Origin: an uncultured Lachnospiraceae bacterium
GTDB taxonomy: Bacteria; Bacillota; Clostridia; Lachnospirales; Lachnospiraceae
Reading direction: 5' to 3'
Assembly (NCBI GenBank): GCA_910587105.1
Contig: CAJUMB010000086.1
Coordinates: forward strand, 1-8,629
DNA: 8,629 nucleotides
The position numbers and the translations under genes were made by a program. The notes beneath the pieces were generated by a model. The model made no database searches and was not told the DNA's origin. It saw nothing but the letters and a program-made list of their open reading frames with translations. Below, in pieces: positions 5,679 to 8,629 of the stretch (position 1 is its first letter; each line of letters begins with the position of its first letter).

Positions 5679-6773
5679 TTAAGCCTGAGCCAGCAGATTT
5701 TTTACAATGAGTTCTCCCATTTCCCGGGTGCCCACACAGGTGCATCCCTCAGACATAATATCTACCGTCCGATAACCCTGGCTTAATACGTTCTGTACTG
5801 CCTGTTCCACTGCATCCGCCTCCTGATCTAAATCCAGCGAATACCGAAGCATCATAGCCGCAGATAATATGGTGGCAATGGGATTGGCTTTGTCCTGCCC
5901 AGCAATGTCCGGTGCAGAACCGTGGCTGGGCTCATAAAGCCCGAATTTCGTCTCATTGAGGCTGGCAGAAGACAGCATACCGATAGACCCGGTGATCATG
6001 CTGGCCTCATCGGATAAAATATCTCCAAACATGTTTTCTGTCAAAACCACATCAAACTGGCCGGGATCTCGTACCAGCTGCATGGCACAGTTATCCACCA
6101 GCATATGTTCCAGTTTCACATCCGGATAATCTGCGGACACTTCCTCCACCACTTTTCTCCAGAGGCGGGACGAATCCAGCACATTGGCTTTGTCCACGCT
6201 GGTAACCTTTTTCTGCCGTTTCCGTGCAATCTCAAATCCTTTCACCGCAATCCGGCGGATTTCCTGTTCATTATATACCAAAGTATCCACCGCCGTCCAG
6301 ACACCATTTTCTTCATATGTTTTCCTATCCCCAAAATAGAGTCCGCCCGTAAGCTCACGCATAATCAGAAGGTCAAACCCGTCTTCAATGATATCCGGGC
6401 GGAGGGGACACGCCTCTTTCAGCTGGCTGTATAGGTATGCCGGCCTGAGATTTGCAAACAAATTCAGCTCTTTTCGGATTTTTAACAGCCCTGCCTCCGG
6501 CCTTTTGGAAGGCTCCAGCTGATACCAGGGAGACGTGGCTGCATCTCCCCCCACAGATCCCATCAGCACTGCATCGGCGCTCTTCGCGGCGGCAATGGTG
6601 TCATCCGTCAGAGGAATCCCGTATGTATCAATGGAAGCTCCGCCTATGAGTGCTTCCTCATATTGAAATGTATGGCCGTATTTCCCGCATACGCCATCTA
6701 ACACTTTTTTTGCTTCTCTCACAATTTCCGGCCCGATGCCGTCACCCGGAATCAAAACAATCTTATGTTCCAT
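5679..6773 (-). CDS. leuB: 3-isopropylmalate dehydrogenase
   Basis: LeuB oxidatively decarboxylates 3-isopropylmalate with NAD+ to 2-ketoisocaproate, the immediate precursor of leucine. The 364-residue length is normal. Motifs in order are IPGDGIGPE (8-16), the arginine motif RPEAGLLKIRKEL with FANLRP (91-111), MRELTGGLYFG (138-148) with the catalytic Tyr146, DKANVLDSSRLW (194-205) with the catalytic Lys195, LVDNCAMQL (225-233), the metal-binding Asp motif GDILSDEA (250-257), and the cofactor motif EPSHGSAPDIAGQDKANP (281-298), whose Asp294 indicates NAD rather than NADP. Isocitrate and tartrate dehydrogenases share the fold, but the arginine motif and neighbours favour LeuB. It lies 88 nt after yajC across a large hairpin and starts the tight leuB-ilvD-ilvB-serA cluster. 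leuA, leuC and leuD are not in the window. Confidence 0.97.
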   Translation of the reverse strand: MEHKIVLIPGDGIGPEIVREAKKVLDGVCGKYGHTFQYEEALIGGASIDTYGIPLTDDTIAAAKSADAVLMGSVGGDAATSPWYQLEPSKRPEAGLLKIRKELNLFANLRPAYLYSQLKEACPLRPDIIEDGFDLLIMRELTGGLYFGDRKTYEENGVWTAVDTLVYNEQEIRRIAVKGFEIARKRQKKVTSVDKANVLDSSRLWRKVVEEVSADYPDVKLEHMLVDNCAMQLVRDPGQFDVVLTENMFGDILSDEASMITGSIGMLSSASLNETKFGLYEPSHGSAPDIAGQDKANPIATILSAAMMLRYSLDLDQEADAVEQAVQNVLSQGYRTVDIMSEGCTCVGTREMGELIVKNLLAQA

Positions 6774-6806
6774 GTTGTCTCACCCTTTCTTTCCATTGCG
6801 GTTTCA

Positions 6807-6842
6807 GCCCCTCTGACCGGCAGGACAGCCAGACAAAGGGGC
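6807..6842 (-). promoter_or_regulatory. Large hairpin between yajC and leuB, no U-tract
   Basis: Read as the minus-strand transcript, two 15-nt arms, GCCCCTTTGTCTGGC (6842-6828) and GCCGGTCAGAGGGGC (6821-6807), pair around a 6-nt loop with 12 Watson-Crick pairs, two G-U pairs and one mismatch. The stem ends 33 nt before the leuB ATG and is not followed by T residues, so it is not a standard terminator. It could be an mRNA-stability or processing element that separates tgt-yajC from the biosynthetic genes, or half of a regulatory switch. No T-box consensus and no leader peptide rich in Leu, Val or Ile is visible in the 88-nt gap. Confidence 0.6.
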
Positions 6843-6861
6843 CCGATTTGATCCACTAATA

Positions 6862-7149
6862 TTATTCAGCTTCCGCTGTCTGCGCCTTTTCCACCTCTGC
6901 AATGGCAGCTTTGCGCATGGGAATCCGGCAGTTCTTGTTATTTCCGAATTCGATAATTACATCCTCCTCGGTGAGATCAATCACCACGCCGTAAAAGCCG
7001 CTGGTTGTGACTACACTGTCTCCCACAGCCATATCAGCCAGCATCGCCTTGACTCTGTTCTGCTCTTTCTTCTGCGGCCGAATCATCAAAAAATACATGA
7101 CGGCAATCAGGACCACCATCCAGATCAACATAAAGGCATTACTATCCAT
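6862..7149 (-). CDS. yajC: Preprotein translocase accessory subunit YajC
   Basis: YajC is a small membrane protein that associates with SecDF and the SecYEG translocon. The 95-residue product has one N-terminal membrane segment (about residues 5-23, rich in Leu, Ile, Met and Val), the hallmark MIRPQKKEQ right after it (about 22-30), and then a cytoplasmic beta-rich domain with GDSVVTTSGFYGVVIDL and a closing PMRKAAIAEVEK. AGGAGGA (7159-7165) lies 9 nt before the ATG, which fixes the start. It follows tgt, the common tgt-yajC order also seen in many other bacteria, where secD and secF often come next; here leuB follows instead. A weak terminator-like hairpin lies between tgt and yajC. Confidence 0.94.
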   Translation of the reverse strand: MDSNAFMLIWMVVLIAVMYFLMIRPQKKEQNRVKAMLADMAVGDSVVTTSGFYGVVIDLTEEDVIIEFGNNKNCRIPMRKAAIAEVEKAQTAEAE

Positions 7150-7181
7150 ACCTGCTGTTCCTCCTATTCAAAATTTCTTTC

Positions 7182-7207
7182 AAAAAACGTATCATAACAC
7201 ATGATAC
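7182..7207 (-). terminator. Weak terminator-like hairpin between tgt and yajC
   Basis: On the minus strand, GTATCAT (7207-7201) and ATGATAC (7195-7189) pair perfectly around a 5-nt loop, followed by G and six T residues (7187-7182). The stem is short and mostly A-U, so termination is probably partial. It lies 29 nt past the tgt stop and 23 nt before the yajC ribosome binding site, and may reduce, rather than stop, transcription from tgt into yajC and leuB. Confidence 0.5.
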
Positions 7208-7236
7208 ACAAAAGCCCGCCATTCATCAAGTGTTTT

Positions 7237-8376
7237 TTATGATTCTTTTCTGATCTGCTCCATGGATTCCAATTTTGCTTTTTTATAAGAATCAAAGGTT
7301 CCCTCATCCAGAGCATCCCTGATTTCTTCCATTAAATGATTATAGAAGTACAGATTATGAAGCACGCAGAGCCGCATGCCCAGCATTTCCTTTGCTTTTA
7401 AAAGATGACGGATATAGGCTCTGCTGTAATGCCGGCAGGCAGGACAGCCGCATCCCTCCTCGATGGGACGCTCATCCATACTGTACCGGGCATTGAACAG
7501 ATTTCTTTTTCCCTGCCCGGTATAGACATGGCCGTGTCTTCCGTTTCTACTGGGATAGACACAGTCAAAGAAATCAACCCCTCTGGAGACAGCTTCTATG
7601 ATATTGGCAGGCGTTCCCACCCCCATCAAATACGTGGGCTTATCCTGGGGCAGATGCGGAACCGCCTCATCCAGAATCCGGTACATATCCTCCTGGGATT
7701 CCCCCACCGACAGACCACCTACCGCATAGCCGTCCAGATCCATCCGGGCGATCTCTTTGGCATGCTCTATCCGGATATCTTCATATATGGCTCCCTGGTT
7801 GATTCCAAACAACAGCTGATGACGGTTTAACGTATTCTCCTGCTGATTCAGCCGCATCATCTCCTCTTTGCACCGGGCAAGCCACCGGGTGGTCCGCTCC
7901 ACCGACGCCTGCACATAATCCCTGTCCGCTGTACCGGAGGGACATTCATCAAAGGCCATGGCAATGGTTGAGGCCAGATTGGACTGTATACGCATACTCT
8001 CCTCCGGCCCCATAAAAATTTTCTTTCCATCTATATGTGATTGAAAGAAAACACCCTCCTCTTTAATCTTGCGCAGGCTGGACAGGGAAAACACCTGAAA
8101 TCCTCCGGAATCTGTGAGAATGGGCCTATCCCAAACCATAAATTTGTGGAGCCCGCCCAGCTGCCTGACCAGCTCATCCCCTGGCCTGAGATGGAGATGG
8201 TACGTATTGGACAGCTGCACCTGTGTGCCGATTGTCTTCAAATCTTCTGTGGACACTGCCCCCTTGATGGCGGCGGCAGTCCCCACATTCATAAACACCG
8301 GGGTCTCTATGACTCCGTGAACCGTTTCCAGGCGGGCTCTTTTGGCCCGCCCTTGAATTTTCTTTATTGTATACAT
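7237..8376 (-). CDS. tgt: tRNA-guanine (queuine) transglycosylase
   Basis: Tgt exchanges guanine 34 in the anticodon of GUN tRNAs (Asp, Asn, His, Tyr) for preQ1 (or a salvaged queuine-type base), in queuosine synthesis. I place the start at ATG 8376 (MYTIKKIQ) because AAAGGA lies 8 nt upstream, giving 379 residues, the usual length. The longer frame from 8418 adds 14 residues encoded by a MITE-like repeat and is probably not translated. Numbered from 8376, the general acid/base Asp89 is in TDSGGFQVFS, the nucleophile Asp271 in FFDCVYPSRNGRHG, and the zinc site is Cys309, Cys311, Cys314 and His340. Base-binding motifs FGINQGA (190-196) and GGLSVGE (220-226) are present. yajC follows 87 nt downstream. 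No queA, and no other queuosine gene, is visible. The gene appears intact. Confidence 0.96.
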   Translation of the reverse strand: MYTIKKIQGRAKRARLETVHGVIETPVFMNVGTAAAIKGAVSTEDLKTIGTQVQLSNTYHLHLRPGDELVRQLGGLHKFMVWDRPILTDSGGFQVFSLSSLRKIKEEGVFFQSHIDGKKIFMGPEESMRIQSNLASTIAMAFDECPSGTADRDYVQASVERTTRWLARCKEEMMRLNQQENTLNRHQLLFGINQGAIYEDIRIEHAKEIARMDLDGYAVGGLSVGESQEDMYRILDEAVPHLPQDKPTYLMGVGTPANIIEAVSRGVDFFDCVYPSRNGRHGHVYTGQGKRNLFNARYSMDERPIEEGCGCPACRHYSRAYIRHLLKAKEMLGMRLCVLHNLYFYNHLMEEIRDALDEGTFDSYKKAKLESMEQIRKES

Positions 8377-8384
8377 GTATGGAA

Positions 8385-8390
8385 TCCTTT
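8385..8390 (-). promoter_or_regulatory. tgt ribosome binding site that decides its start
   Basis: AAAGGA on the minus strand lies 8 nt before ATG 8376. It is the only good Shine-Dalgarno sequence near the alternative starts and lies downstream of the longer ATG at 8418, which has none at a proper distance. Confidence 0.75.
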
Positions 8391-8393
8391 CTT

Positions 8394-8580
8394 TACTAGA
8401 GCGTGCTTGAAAATTCATTCATGCCACCTATTCGCCCCACTTTGCGGCAGATCTGCCCCTTATTCGGTTGCTGCAGCCCGCTGCAGCGCCCTCATGCGGA
8501 ACAAATCTCCCATATCATACCCTTGGGTACAAACTGTGACGCACGGTTGACATAAAGCAATTTTCAAACACGTTCTAGTA
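8394..8580. mobile_element. MITE-like element with terminal inverted repeats and flanking TA
   Basis: The sequence at 8394-8426 (TACTAGAGCGTGCTTGAA onward) and the reverse complement of 8580-8548 (TACTAGAACGTGTTTGAA onward) match at 27 of 33 positions, forming terminal inverted repeats about 187 bp apart. The ends are CTAG with TA outside on both sides, as expected for a non-autonomous element that uses a TA target (Tc1/mariner or IS630 type). The interior is full of palindromes: GGCAGATCTGCC (8446-8457), GCTGCAGC twice (8470-8477, 8480-8487), TACCC-TT-GGGTA (8518-8529) and AACTGTG/CACGGTT (8532-8548). A truncated homologue lies at 819-866. No transposase is encoded. The element forms almost the entire region upstream of tgt, so the tgt transcript leader, and perhaps its promoter, come from it. 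Confidence 0.72.
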
Positions 8581-8591
8581 CACCATTTCAT
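8460..8591 (-). other. 43-codon Cys-rich frame inside the MITE-like element
   Basis: A minus-strand frame opens at ATG 8591, just outside the repeat, and ends in TAA at 8460. It begins MKWCTRTCLKIALCQPC, has five Cys in the first 21 residues (4, 8, 14, 17, 21) and ends RMRALQRAAATE. There is no convincing ribosome binding site, and most of the frame is the structured repeat itself. I regard it as a probable chance frame of a dispersed repeat of the kind that gene finders often report as a hypothetical protein; translation is not supported by anything else in the sequence. Confidence 0.2.
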
Positions 8592-8629
8592 AGATACTCA
8601 AACACTAAGCACCCGCTATTTGCGCCATT

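Noticed and set aside
6774..6861. T-box or leucine attenuator upstream of leuB
   Set aside because: The gap is only 88 nt and has no AGGGTGG-type T-box sequence, no leader peptide and no terminator alternative; only a plain hairpin is seen.
8545..8580. Plus-strand promoter starting with a perfect TTGACA (8548-8553)
   Set aside because: At 16-18 nt spacing there is no acceptable -10 hexamer, and the TTGACA lies inside the repeat with no gene downstream in the window.
8588..8629. Minus-strand tail of an open frame (about 13 codons ending LVFEYL then TGA) entering from the right edge
   Set aside because: It could be the C-terminus of a gene upstream of tgt, but 13 codons are too few to recognise or to tell from chance.
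1..8629. CRISPR arrays, tRNA or rRNA genes, phage or defence gene clusters
   Set aside because: No regularly spaced direct repeats, no tRNA-like cloverleaf or rRNA sequence, and no defence proteins were seen; the AAA-ATPase-like remnant is a broken single gene.

Overview
The window looks like a chromosomal segment from an anaerobic gut-type Firmicute, most likely Lachnospiraceae (Clostridia). This rests on the moderate base composition, strong AGGAGG-type ribosome binding sites, the style of the tgt, yajC, leuB, ilvD and ilvB proteins, an oxygen-sensitive [4Fe-4S]-type IlvD, and a decayed member of an AAA-ATPase-like family that is frequent in gut Clostridia and Bacteroidia. No species can be named from the sequence alone.

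Every convincing gene lies on the minus strand, so transcription runs from right to left. From the right edge: a ~185-bp MITE-like element with terminal inverted repeats and TA at both ends (about 8394-8580) forms the whole leader of tgt (queuine tRNA-ribosyltransferase). Then come yajC (Sec translocase accessory protein), leuB, ilvD, ilvB and a serA-type 3-phosphoglycerate dehydrogenase with an ACT domain. A strongly basic 47-codon ORF with a good ribosome binding site follows serA, and a strong intrinsic terminator (872-914) ends the unit. leuB-ilvD-ilvB-serA is tightly packed (gaps of 41 and 12 nt, then a 1-nt TAATG overlap) and should be one amino-acid biosynthesis operon: IlvB and IlvD are shared by valine, isoleucine and leucine synthesis, LeuB is specific to leucine, and SerA opens the serine pathway. 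ilvC, ilvN and leuACD are not in the window. tgt and yajC sit just upstream. A weak terminator-like hairpin separates tgt from yajC, and a large hairpin without a U-tract separates yajC from leuB; either could set relative expression.

The left ~870 bp is a scrap zone. Positions 1-480 are the 5' part of an IS256-family insertion sequence, whose transposase runs off the left edge and whose end region is highly palindromic. It abuts the remains of an AAA-ATPase-like gene that has lost its middle (Walker A region) and changed frame, but keeps a recognisable promoter and start. Between this and the terminator lies a 46-bp remnant homologous to one end of the MITE-like element upstream of tgt, so the repeat is dispersed in this genome.

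I found no rRNA, tRNA, CRISPR array, T-box or recognisable riboswitch, and nothing that amounts to a clearly new multi-gene system. The points most worth a second look are the basic 47-aa ORF, the MITE-like family with its Cys-rich micro-ORF, and the replacement of the usual catalytic Glu in the SerA protein.
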